DNA from: JAICLK01 sp036489905
GTDB taxonomy: Bacteria > Patescibacteriota > Saccharimonadia > Saccharimonadales > UBA4665
Length of the DNA: 24,486 nt
Assembly: GCA_036489905.1 (NCBI GenBank)
Contig: DASXEX010000060.1
Coordinates: 1-24,486 of the forward strand
Reading direction: 5' to 3'
Shown in pieces: positions 13,758 through 21,404 of the stretch. Numbering within the stretch: position 1 is the first letter of the stretch; each line of letters starts with the position of its first letter. Under the pieces are notes generated by a model. It was not told the origin of the DNA. It was given only the letters and a program-made list of their open reading frames with translations, and made no database searches. The position numbers and the translations under genes are program-made.

Positions 13758-15296
13758 TTACCTGCGATACAACGAGTGGTTTTTGATCCAGCCGTGGGCG
13801 CTTGTCGTGATGTCCTTATTATCACCGTTTTTCTGTTCGTCGGCAAGTTTGGCGTACGGCATGACCGTGAAGCCGAATGTCGTGCCTTCGCCTTCCTTCG
13901 AACGAACCCAAATATTGCCGCCGTGTGCCGTGACAATGGTTTTTGCGAGATATAAGCCGAGGCCGGTGCCGCCGATTTGCGCGCGGTTGCGGTAGTTGCG
14001 GTAGAATTTGCTAAAGAGGTTGGGCATGACGCTTTCCGGGATGCCGACGCCGAAATCCTGCACGGTAGTTTCGACTAAGCCGTCTTTCGTGAGCGCGGAT
14101 TTGATAACGATTTTTTTGCCATTCCCACTGTATTTGATGGCGTTGTCGATGAGATTGCTGATAACTTCATAAATGCTGACGCGGTCGACGCCGACGGTCG
14201 GCAAGCCGGGCGCGACTTGGCATTCGATCTTGATGCCGCGCACGTGCGCGCGGAGCGCCCACGAACGGACAGCCGCCTGCACGGTCTCTGACCAATTGTC
14301 TTCGCGCAACCGCAGAAACAGCTGGTCGCCCTCGATGCGCGCGACGTTCAGAATGTTATTGACGAACGCGCTGAGCTGCTGCGCCGCCGCATTCATCTTG
14401 AACATAAAATCTTTAAGCTCGTCATCGAGCTTGTCGCCCAACTCATCGTCGAATAGTTCAATATAGCCGCGCAACAGTGTCAGCGGCGTGCGCAGTTCGT
14501 GGACAGCCAGCGCGACGAAGCTCATGGCCTGGTCGTCTTGGGCATACGTTTCGGTGTGGTCGAACAGCACGAGCACGGTTTCGACGCCCGAAGGATTGTC
14601 CTTGTTATAATACGCGGCGAGGTCGAATTGCAGCGGATTGCCCGGCCGGTTCAAGCGGACGCGCTCCCAGGTTTTGGTCGCGGTGACGGTGCTGGTTTTG
14701 GCTTTGCGAAGCCAGGTATCAAACGTGTCGTCGCTCGAGAATGACATGTCGAGCACGGAATAAACATCTTTGCCGACGACCTCCGGCGCAGTTTGCTCCA
14801 AATATCTGAGGCAGCTCTCGTTGGCGAAAATGACGTTGCTCTCCTTGTCCAGTACCAGCAGCGGCAACGGCAGGGCGTTGGCGATCAAATTGCTGCGTGT
14901 TTTTTCCATTTTTGCGGTCTTTTGCTCTTCGCTGTCGTATTGTTCGGCAATGCTGGCGATTTGGTAGATTTGCGCGCTCAAACTCGCGACCAATGTGCGT
15001 CCGACCGGCAACTTGCTGATATTCGGCGCGGCAACGCGGTGGTCGCCGGGAAGTATGTGCAGGATGGTTAGCCAAACGGCTTTGAGCGGCTGCAGCGCGT
15101 AATCGGTCGCCGCAAAGGTAATGATAAACGTCATAACGACACTGACCGCGTACGCGCCGAGTGCCGCGAACCCAAGCGAAACGTCAAAATGGCCGAGTAC
15201 AAACCACAGGCCGACGATAATCAATAAGTTCTCGACAAGAATGACGAATATAAGATAGGCGCGGATTTGAATGCGGAGAGCCTGAAAGTGGTTCAT
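13758..15296 (-). CDS. Membrane histidine kinase with PAS domain
   Basis: The 512 residues include two membrane helices (about 13-35 and 42-64) with almost no extracellular loop, so the sensor probably reads the membrane or cytoplasm. A linker helix (100-135) leads to a PAS domain (about 137-250; LPLPLLVLDKESNVIFANE). The HisKA helix has His266 (ALAVHELRTPLTLLRGYI). The ATPase domain shows N-box NLIDNAIKY, G1 DFGVGIP and G2 GGTGLGLYLA. AAGAGAA precedes the ATG at 15296. It starts 7 nt behind the DUF3048 gene and is followed at once by a single-domain response regulator, so the three form an operon. The C-terminal 30 residues are loose. Confidence 0.94.
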   Translation of the reverse strand: MNHFQALRIQIRAYLIFVILVENLLIIVGLWFVLGHFDVSLGFAALGAYAVSVVMTFIITFAATDYALQPLKAVWLTILHILPGDHRVAAPNISKLPVGRTLVASLSAQIYQIASIAEQYDSEEQKTAKMEKTRSNLIANALPLPLLVLDKESNVIFANESCLRYLEQTAPEVVGKDVYSVLDMSFSSDDTFDTWLRKAKTSTVTATKTWERVRLNRPGNPLQFDLAAYYNKDNPSGVETVLVLFDHTETYAQDDQAMSFVALAVHELRTPLTLLRGYIELFDDELGDKLDDELKDFMFKMNAAAQQLSAFVNNILNVARIEGDQLFLRLREDNWSETVQAAVRSWALRAHVRGIKIECQVAPGLPTVGVDRVSIYEVISNLIDNAIKYSGNGKKIVIKSALTKDGLVETTVQDFGVGIPESVMPNLFSKFYRNYRNRAQIGGTGLGLYLAKTIVTAHGGNIWVRSKEGEGTTFGFTVMPYAKLADEQKNGDNKDITTSAHGWIKNHSLYRR

Positions 15297-15303
15297 GTTT
15301 CTC

Positions 15304-16530
15304 TTACTTTGTTGTGGCCGGACCGTGGTAGCTTATCTCGCCGGTGTCGGCGAGCGCGGTAATCCACGTCTGGCCGGCGTTTAGTTTGAGGGAGCTGCCG
15401 CTTGCGGTCAGGAATTCGAGCGAGCTGGTTTTGCTGGCTTTGTACCATTTGCCAACGGTCAGCGTGCCGTCCTGGAAAACGTAGGCCTTGCCCGAACCGA
15501 TGGCGGAATAGTCCGAATAATATGCGCCGGTAGAATCGAGCGGCCCGAGCGAGAACGGCACCACCATGCCGATGACGACTTTCGGTTCCAGCTGCTTGCC
15601 GGTGTTGGCGTCGATGTGTTTGGCACCGCCTTCCCAGCGCAAATAGGCGTTGTGTTTGGCATCGTATGCGTAATGCACATTGAAGTCCGACGAGGAAATG
15701 GCGAAGTTGATGCTGGTGGCGTTCGGAGTTTTACTTGGGGTATCGGGCTTGCGCGCGAAGCCGGTGAAGACACTCTTCGTCCAGTGTTTTAATTTTTCAA
15801 TGGCATTCAAATCAGCCATGCTCGTATACACGTTGTGTGGCGCAATACGTGACGAGATGCGGTGGTAATACGAGCCGTAGGCAAATTCACCGATATCGCG
15901 GGCGTCCCAATTGGTAATGTCGCTCAATGCGGTCGGGCTGCCGCCAACATGCGCGATGGATGCGTTAAATCCCATGTCCCATTGCAAATAGTACGGTCGC
16001 ACGCTACGGATCGGGCCGATGTTTTTCGGCGCGGCCTCTTGATACAACGCCAGGAAACGCGTGATGCCTGCTTCGGCAATAGCTTCGAATACGACGCCGG
16101 CCGAGCCCAGGCCCGATTGCGGCCGCGCGAAATCAGTGTTTTCGATCATCACGCCGGTCACCGGCCGTTTGGCTTGCGTGGCCGTCACTGGCAAACCGGT
16201 CAGCGGCGAGGTGATGATTTTGGCCACGGGTTTGTTCGCGGCCGGCGGCGTTGGCGCACCGGCTTTGTTGGCCAGCCCAAACGCGATCGCACTGCCAAAC
16301 AACAGCACGAACACGATGGCGCCGATGACATATTCTTTGCGCGTCAATTTTTCGTACAGAAAATGTTTGAGCTTCAATTTGAACGGCGCACCAGGCGGTA
16401 ACTTAGGATTATTGGCCACCGACACCGCCGTAGCCGGCATGAGCTTTTTGGCAACCCGCTCCAACTTCTTCGGTTTTTCCGGCAGTGTCGCCGGTTCAAT
16501 ACTTTCTGGATATTTTTGTTCGTCGTCCAT
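15304..16530 (-). CDS. DUF3048 membrane-anchored extracytoplasmic protein (YerB-like)
   Basis: The 408-residue protein has a basic cytoplasmic N-terminus, one membrane helix (about 67-86) and an external domain. That domain begins with the DUF3048 hallmark SPLTGLPV, then RPVTGVMIENTDFARPQSGL, ITRFLALYQ and NIGPIRSVRPYYLQW. A second lobe follows (about 275-405). Bacillus YerB belongs to this family, but its biochemical role is not known to me. Many relatives are lipoproteins; this one has no lipobox and uses a membrane helix instead. It precedes a membrane histidine kinase by 7 nt, so it might sense or modulate the kinase's signal (inference). TACAAT lies 7 nt before its ATG, in the 35-nt gap behind gltX. 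Confidence 0.9.
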   Translation of the reverse strand: MDDEQKYPESIEPATLPEKPKKLERVAKKLMPATAVSVANNPKLPPGAPFKLKLKHFLYEKLTRKEYVIGAIVFVLLFGSAIAFGLANKAGAPTPPAANKPVAKIITSPLTGLPVTATQAKRPVTGVMIENTDFARPQSGLGSAGVVFEAIAEAGITRFLALYQEAAPKNIGPIRSVRPYYLQWDMGFNASIAHVGGSPTALSDITNWDARDIGEFAYGSYYHRISSRIAPHNVYTSMADLNAIEKLKHWTKSVFTGFARKPDTPSKTPNATSINFAISSSDFNVHYAYDAKHNAYLRWEGGAKHIDANTGKQLEPKVVIGMVVPFSLGPLDSTGAYYSDYSAIGSGKAYVFQDGTLTVGKWYKASKTSSLEFLTASGSSLKLNAGQTWITALADTGEISYHGPATTK

Positions 16531-16537
16531 TCGCTCT

Positions 16538-16543
16538 ATTGTA
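16538..16543 (-). promoter_or_regulatory. -10 box of the DUF3048-kinase-regulator operon
   Basis: TACAAT on the minus strand ends 7 nt before the ATG at 16530. There is no ribosome binding site, consistent with a leaderless start. The -35 is poor, so read-through from gltX is also possible. Confidence 0.45.
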
Positions 16544-16565
16544 CACCAATGCTTACGCTTGCAGA

Positions 16566-17993
16566 CTAGAACGCGGCGAGCATCGTATCAATACGACGCA
16601 AGCTGGTTTCCTTGCCAAGCACGGCCAACGTGTCGGCGAGACCCGGGCTGGCTGGCGCTTGCGTGGTGGCGATGCGGATAAGGCTGAAAAGTACGGCCGG
16701 CTTTTGGTTGGCCGCTTCGAGCAAGTCGTTCAGGCGCTTGGTCAAATCTTCCAGGCTGAAATCGCTTTGCTCTAGGCTGACTTTGCTTTGTCCCAGCAAA
16801 CTTCTTAACTCTTCGCTTGAAAGTTTTTTGAGCTGCTTGTGATCTTGCCACAGCTCGGCGTTGACCGGCAAATCTTTGAAGAAAAAGCTGGTGAGTTCGG
16901 GTAATTCCGCAAAATATTTCAGCCGTTCCTGGACGAGCGCTAGCACGCGCTTCTTGTACTCGTCGTCAAAATCCACGGCTTCCGGTGGCCAAAAACTCAC
17001 AACTTTTTCAAACAAATCGTCGCGCGGCAGTTGCCGAATAAAGTGGCCGTTCGTCCAGAGCAAACGCTGCTCGTCGAACTCCGCGCCGCTTTTTTGCACG
17101 CGGTCCAGCGAGAACTTGGCGATGAGTTCGTCACGGCTAAAAATCTCCTGCTCCGTGCCGTCGTTCCAGCCGAGCGTGGCCATGAAGTTGAGCAACGCTT
17201 CGGGCAGATAGCCTTCTTTGGCATAATCCAAAATATCTTTCGCGCCGTCGCGTTTGGATAGTTTTTTCTTGCCGTCCGGGCCCATCACGAACGGCACGGT
17301 GGCGAGCAGCGGCCGTTCAATTTCCAAGGTTTCGTACAAGTTCAAATATTTCGGCACGCTGGCTAGGAATTCTTGGCTTCGGATGACATGCGTGATTTGC
17401 ATTGCATAATCGTCGACGATGTGCGCGAAATTGTAGGTCGGAAAGCCGTCAGATTTTACGAGGATAAAATCGTCGATGGTTTCCGAGCCAGCGTGCAAGT
17501 CGCCCATAACTTCGTCGTGCCAGTCGTAATTTTTTGGCTCGGATTTTAGCCGCAACGGCTGCGAGCCGTCCCAAGCTGGCGGGTTTTCTGGCCGATGCTC
17601 GCGGAATAGGAACGGCTTTTTGGCGGCCTTGGCGTGCTCGCGAAATTCTTGCAATTCTTCCGGCGAATACGGATCGGCATAGGCTCGCCCGCTGTCAACA
17701 AGTTTTTGCGCCCAATCTTTATAAGTATCCAGCCGTTGGCTTTGGAAATACGGGCTATGTTCGTCGCCGGCTTCCGGGCCTTCGTCCCAATCGAGCCCAA
17801 GCCACTTGAGACTTTTTTGAATATGCTCGGCACTTCCCTGCACTTCGCGCGCCTGGTCGGTATCTTCGATCCGCAAAATAAACTGTCCGCCGCTCTGCCG
17901 CGCCACGAGCCACGCAAACAAAGCCGTCCGCACTCCGCCCACATGCAAAAACCCCGTCGGGCTCGGCGCAAATCTTGTCCGTGTCGGCTTCAT
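16566..17993 (-). CDS. gltX: Glutamyl-tRNA synthetase
   Basis: This class I synthetase charges tRNA-Glu. The 475-residue chain has the HIGH motif as HVGG (17-20) in FAPSPTGFLHVGG, RIEDTD (41-46), and KMSKS as KLSKR (244-248). A helical anticodon-binding domain fills about 320-475 and is full length. In bacteria lacking GlnRS the enzyme also mischarges tRNA-Gln for GatCAB; whether that holds here cannot be read from this window. The ATG at 17993 is preceded by TATAAT at 8-nt distance and no ribosome binding site, so translation probably starts from a leaderless message. The DUF3048 operon follows by 35 nt. Confidence 0.97.
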   Translation of the reverse strand: MKPTRTRFAPSPTGFLHVGGVRTALFAWLVARQSGGQFILRIEDTDQAREVQGSAEHIQKSLKWLGLDWDEGPEAGDEHSPYFQSQRLDTYKDWAQKLVDSGRAYADPYSPEELQEFREHAKAAKKPFLFREHRPENPPAWDGSQPLRLKSEPKNYDWHDEVMGDLHAGSETIDDFILVKSDGFPTYNFAHIVDDYAMQITHVIRSQEFLASVPKYLNLYETLEIERPLLATVPFVMGPDGKKKLSKRDGAKDILDYAKEGYLPEALLNFMATLGWNDGTEQEIFSRDELIAKFSLDRVQKSGAEFDEQRLLWTNGHFIRQLPRDDLFEKVVSFWPPEAVDFDDEYKKRVLALVQERLKYFAELPELTSFFFKDLPVNAELWQDHKQLKKLSSEELRSLLGQSKVSLEQSDFSLEDLTKRLNDLLEAANQKPAVLFSLIRIATTQAPASPGLADTLAVLGKETSLRRIDTMLAAF

Positions 17994-18001
17994 GAGTTCT
18001 T

Positions 18002-18007
18002 ATTATA
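18002..18007 (-). promoter_or_regulatory. -10 box for gltX (leaderless-type)
   Basis: A perfect TATAAT on the minus strand ends exactly 8 nt before the gltX ATG. A 17-nt spacer separates it from TTTCCA, a 4/6 match to the -35 consensus. Confidence 0.7.
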
Positions 18008-18037
18008 AGAGAAAAAGTGCTGGCTGGAAAATCTGGG

Positions 18038-18457
18038 CTATTTGCTTGCGCGTAAGCGGCGGTCGAGGTCGGCGACGCGGATTTTGATTTCGTCGCGGAT
18101 AACACGGGCTTCGGGCATAGTTTTGCCCTTCGTGTCCTCGATATTCCATATTTCCGTTTTGGGATTTTCACGCAGCCAGCTTGGTGTGTTCTCGGGTTCG
18201 GCCATGATAATTATTTTGTCGTAGTTTGCCAACGCTTCTTTGGTGAGCTGGGTGCGTACGTTGTCAGACATGTCTATGCCAAGCTCGTCCATCAGCGACA
18301 CGGTTTTACCTGGCGGAGTAAGTTCACCGAGTTTCTGGCCAGGAGTCTCGACCATCGTGCCGGCCGAAGCGGCGTCGCCTGGATGAAGTTGATGGTAGAA
18401 ACCCAGCGCTATTTGACTTCTACCTCTATTCTCGCGGCAGACGAACAAAACTTTCAT
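18038..18457 (-). CDS. Low-molecular-weight phosphatase / ArsC-like protein
   Basis: The 139-residue protein begins with the P-loop of low-molecular-weight protein tyrosine phosphatases: VCRENRGRS, with nucleophile Cys7, five residues, Arg13 and Ser14. The usual general-acid loop (Asp-Pro) appears as EDTKG (Asp108 then Thr109), so Pro is replaced. Arsenate reductases of the thioredoxin-linked type share this fold, but the extra resolving cysteines they need are absent. A phosphatase or a diverged relative is therefore likelier than an arsenate reductase. It starts 12 nt behind the DUF4367 gene on the same strand and is probably co-transcribed. The substrate is unknown. Confidence 0.8.
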   Translation of the reverse strand: MKVLFVCRENRGRSQIALGFYHQLHPGDAASAGTMVETPGQKLGELTPPGKTVSLMDELGIDMSDNVRTQLTKEALANYDKIIIMAEPENTPSWLRENPKTEIWNIEDTKGKTMPEARVIRDEIKIRVADLDRRLRASK

Positions 18458-18469
18458 TTGTGCATCGTA

Positions 18470-19606
18470 CTACATACTCGTGGCGAGGTCGATGATTTGG
18501 TTTTTGTTGAGGTTCTCGTTGTCGTTGACTTGGTACCAGATGCCGCCGTTGACCCAGGTGGCGTTGCCATTGCCGTAAATGTAGACGGTGCGGCCGGCGG
18601 CTTGGTAGGCGTTGTACGGCTGGCCGCTGGTGGCGACGTAGTTTTCGAGCAGGGTTTGGCTGTCCCAATTTGAGGTTTTTTGGACGACGCTGTAGTTTTG
18701 GTTACTTGGGCTATGAAAACCGATGGTGACCGTGCCTGGGCTGTAGGTTAGGCCTTTGACGGCGAAACCGCTCGGTCTGTAGGCCGGCATGCTGGCGGCG
18801 ACGCCGGATCGGGCTGCGGCGAGTTGCAATTCGACGTCGGCGCGGTTTTGCCAGAATATAAAGCTGCCGAGCACGACGACCAGCAAAACGCTGGTCAGAA
18901 TGCTGAGCGAGCGTTTGTGCCTGCGGCTGGCGCGCCTGGCTTTTTGCCGGCGCGATTCTTTGGGGGCGGGCTGCTCGTGACTGGTGGCGTGAGCGATAGC
19001 TCGTTCGAAAATATCATCCTCGCCGGGTGAGTGCAAAGGTTGTGCGCGGCGCGATGTGATTCTATTCGGGCTGGTGCTTTCGACTGGGCGATGGGTTGGC
19101 TGCGATAATGCGGCTGCGTGGGTGCCGTATTGTGGCCGGAGTTTGCGGAATCGTTCAACTTGCGGGCTGTGCGCCACTCCTAAAGCGCGCGAGGCGCGAG
19201 CCGGGTCGACGACTTGCGACGAAAGCTTTGGCATCACGGCAAGTACGCCCGGATTCTGCTTGATAATATCCGTCGGCGCCTGCGGTTTGAGCGGCTTTTT
19301 GGGTGTAATTATCGGCTGCTTGACCACGTCGCGCCTAAGCGTCTTGGCGTGTTCGGGATGGTGCGCGGCCAACGGCTGGACGTGATGCTTGACAGTTGGC
19401 TTCTTTGGAGCGAGCGCTGTTTTGTGCGTCATGCCGTGGCTTGGCACAATGCCATCCATGGCCATGCCGCGCTGAGCAACGGGCTTCAATGCAATTGCCG
19501 CCGACCGGGCCGTCATTGCCGGTTGCGTACCTTTACCAAGAAACGCTCCGCTGATTGCATCGTACCGTTTGCCGTTTAGCTCGATAAAATTGTTGGTTTT
19601 CGTCAC
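18470..19606 (-). CDS. Single-pass membrane protein with C-terminal DUF4367-like domain
   Basis: Length is about 378 residues. The first 230 form a basic, Pro/His/Ala-rich, probably disordered cytoplasmic region that opens with a short conserved-looking segment (NNFIELNGKRYDAISG). A membrane helix spans about 234-252. The external C-terminus (about 280-378) resembles DUF4367: GFAVKGLTYSPGTVTIGF, then RTVYIYGNGNATWVNGG and IWYQVNDNENL. In Firmicutes this domain occurs in anti-sigma-like and sporulation membrane proteins; the role here is unknown. I use the GTG at 19606. The frame extends to a TTG at 19624 without a ribosome binding site. TTGACA at 19635-19640 (minus strand) supports a transcription start close to 19606. 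It is divergent from the PEGA gene. Confidence 0.78.
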   Translation of the reverse strand: MTKTNNFIELNGKRYDAISGAFLGKGTQPAMTARSAAIALKPVAQRGMAMDGIVPSHGMTHKTALAPKKPTVKHHVQPLAAHHPEHAKTLRRDVVKQPIITPKKPLKPQAPTDIIKQNPGVLAVMPKLSSQVVDPARASRALGVAHSPQVERFRKLRPQYGTHAAALSQPTHRPVESTSPNRITSRRAQPLHSPGEDDIFERAIAHATSHEQPAPKESRRQKARRASRRHKRSLSILTSVLLVVVLGSFIFWQNRADVELQLAAARSGVAASMPAYRPSGFAVKGLTYSPGTVTIGFHSPSNQNYSVVQKTSNWDSQTLLENYVATSGQPYNAYQAAGRTVYIYGNGNATWVNGGIWYQVNDNENLNKNQIIDLATSM

Positions 19607-19624
19607 GAAATATGTACCCTTCAA

Positions 19625-19757
19625 AGATCCAAAGTGTCAAAATGTATCACCATGAATTACTACTTATGGTAACGCGACTTGCCGTTCATTGCAAAAAATT
19701 TTGCGCAATGTTTCAGCACGTTTGTTCTATAATGGCAGAAGCCGCTAAAATAAACAT
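19625..19757. promoter_or_regulatory. Divergent promoter region between DUF4367 and PEGA genes
   Basis: On the minus strand TTGACA (19640-19635) serves the DUF4367 gene. On the plus strand TATAAT (19728-19733) stands 24 nt before the PEGA start, and TAAAAT (19746-19751) is closer still. Between them is an imperfect inverted repeat 19687-19710 (CATTGCAAAA with TTTTGCGCAATG) that could be an operator for both genes. Confidence 0.45.
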
Positions 19758-21251
19758 ATGATGGATTTTCTCGACCCCAAAAAACGCCACGTGCACACGA
19801 TCAAGCTCGTCACCGGCTATGTATTGGTTGCGATTGCGGTAATTTTGAGCACGAAACTGCTTTTGTATGCGGCGTACGGGTATGGATTGCACAAGGGTCA
19901 GGTTATTCAAAACGGGTTGATTTTCGTGTCGTCGACGCCGAGCGGCTCGCAGGTACGTTTGAACGGCCAACGCAACGGTTCGACCGGCGAGCGGTTGACG
20001 CTTGAGGCCGGCACGTACACGATGAAAATCCAGCGCAACGGCTACCGCACCTGGCAGCGCGCGGTAACGGTCGAGGGCGGCACGGTCGAGCATTTCGATT
20101 ATCCGTTTCTCTTCCCCATAAATTTGACGACCACGACCACGAAAACGTACCCGAAAGCGCCAAGCCTGGCCACGCAAAGCCCCGATAGGCGCTGGCTTTT
20201 GATCGAGCAGCCGGGCTCGCTTACCGACTTCGATTTGTATGACCTGAAAAATCCTAAGAGTGTAAAGATCTCGACCATTTCCCTGCCCGCCGGTTTGCTC
20301 ACCGCAAGTACCGCCAAGCAGTCGCTCAAGCTGGTGGATTGGTCCAACGACAACCGCCACGTGCTGCTCAAGCATGTGTTTGGCGGAAGTTATGAGTATA
20401 TTTTGGTCGACACCCAGAGCTCGAGCCAGTCGGTTAATTTGAGCAAAAATTTGAGCTTGAACTCCCGGGCACAGCTGACCTTGCAGAACGATGCTTACAA
20501 CCATTATTTCGTGTTTGACACGAAGGCGGAGACGCTTGGCACGGTGACCTTGGGCAGCTTGGACGCTACGCCGCTGCTGCAACATGTGCTGGCGTACAAC
20601 ACGTATGGTACGAACATTGTGTTGTACGCAACCGACCAAAATGCGCCGAGCGGCCAAACCAAAATTATGCTTCATCAGAATAATCAGTCGTACTTTATCA
20701 GGGACGTATCGCGGGCCAAAACATATCTGCTGAACCTGACGCAATATAGCGGCTCGTGGTTTGTGGCGGCCGGCTCGCCGAGCGAAAATAGCGTGTATGT
20801 ATATAAGAATCCGGTTTCTGCTTTAAGCCAAAATCCGGGCGAAGGGCTGGCGCCAATTACCGTGTTGCGGGTTGATGACCCGAACTACCTGGAATTTTCG
20901 GCCAATGCGCAGTTCATCATGGCCGAGCACGCCAACCAGTTTGCGGTCTACGACGACGAGTACGACAAAACGTACGCTTACACGGCCAATGCACATTTCG
21001 ACGCGCCGCAGCCGCACGCGGTGTGGATGGACGGCGACCGGATCAATTATGTTTCGGGCGGCAAGCTCGTGGCCTTCGACTACGACAGCACCAATTTCCA
21101 AACGCTCATGGCCGCCAACCCGCACTATGTGCCGTTTTTCGGTCAAAACTATCGTTACGTTTACGCGTTGGCTCAGCAATCCGCCACAGCAAAAACTGCC
21201 GCCAGCACGCAACTCACCAGTACGGCATTGCTGACACCAGCAGATCAATAG
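19758..21251 (+). CDS. Membrane-anchored PEGA-domain protein with propeller-like region
   Basis: The 497-residue protein has a short basic N-terminus and a membrane helix (about 16-40). A PEGA domain follows (about 52-118: LIFVSSTPSGSQVRLNG, LTLEAGTYTMKIQRNGYRTW), a beta fold common on bacterial surfaces. The rest (125-460) is made of repeating beta units that resemble a diverged beta-propeller (SPDRRWLLIEQPGS, LVDWSNDNRHVLLK, FSANAQFIMAEHANQFAVYD). The tail is Gln/Ala/Thr-rich. Two ATGs are adjacent (19758 and 19761), and there is no clear ribosome binding site. A role in envelope organisation or extracellular binding is an inference. It is the only large plus-strand gene of the window. Confidence 0.85.
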   Translation: MMDFLDPKKRHVHTIKLVTGYVLVAIAVILSTKLLLYAAYGYGLHKGQVIQNGLIFVSSTPSGSQVRLNGQRNGSTGERLTLEAGTYTMKIQRNGYRTWQRAVTVEGGTVEHFDYPFLFPINLTTTTTKTYPKAPSLATQSPDRRWLLIEQPGSLTDFDLYDLKNPKSVKISTISLPAGLLTASTAKQSLKLVDWSNDNRHVLLKHVFGGSYEYILVDTQSSSQSVNLSKNLSLNSRAQLTLQNDAYNHYFVFDTKAETLGTVTLGSLDATPLLQHVLAYNTYGTNIVLYATDQNAPSGQTKIMLHQNNQSYFIRDVSRAKTYLLNLTQYSGSWFVAAGSPSENSVYVYKNPVSALSQNPGEGLAPITVLRVDDPNYLEFSANAQFIMAEHANQFAVYDDEYDKTYAYTANAHFDAPQPHAVWMDGDRINYVSGGKLVAFDYDSTNFQTLMAANPHYVPFFGQNYRYVYALAQQSATAKTAASTQLTSTALLTPADQ

Positions 21252-21287
21252 TCAAATTGTTCTTCTTGATGAAGCACCAGATCAATT

Positions 21288-21305
21288 ACTTTTGGTGGCA
21301 AAAGT
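21288..21305. terminator. Hairpin between convergent PEGA and sortase genes
   Basis: A perfect 7-bp stem, ACTTTTG (21288-21294) with CAAAAGT (21299-21305), has loop GTGG. It lies 37 nt past the PEGA stop. The AT-rich arms let it work in either direction, but no T-run follows, so its termination role is only suggested. Confidence 0.35.
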
Positions 21306-21339
21306 GATGCAAAACCACGGACTGCGTTTTATGGAATCT

Positions 21340-21401
21340 CCGGCACTTTTTGCAATACTTTTTCTAAAAAAGTATGAAGCTCTGGTGCCTTGGAAAAGAA
21401 C
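21340..21401 (-). repeat. Palindromic 3'-flank repeat, copy 2 (behind the sortase)
   Basis: A hairpin with 9-bp arms (ATACTTTTT 21355-21363, AAAAAGTAT 21367-21375) sits between CTTTTTGC on the left and TTGGAAAAGAAC on the right. The same modules, order and orientation are seen at 904-963. It lies 3 nt past the sortase stop codon, as copy 1 lies 2 nt past the pth stop. Confidence 0.6.
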
Positions 21402-21404
21402 TCA

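Noticed and set aside
18038..18457. Arsenate reductase (arsC) assignment
   Set aside because: It has the P-loop Cys-X5-Arg, but the additional cysteines required by thioredoxin-linked ArsC are absent and no ars genes are near.
19713..20744. 343-residue minus-strand open frame opposite the PEGA gene
   Set aside because: The protein is Arg/Gln/Val-rich with no recognisable domain and runs through the divergent promoter region. The PEGA frame on the other strand explains the DNA.
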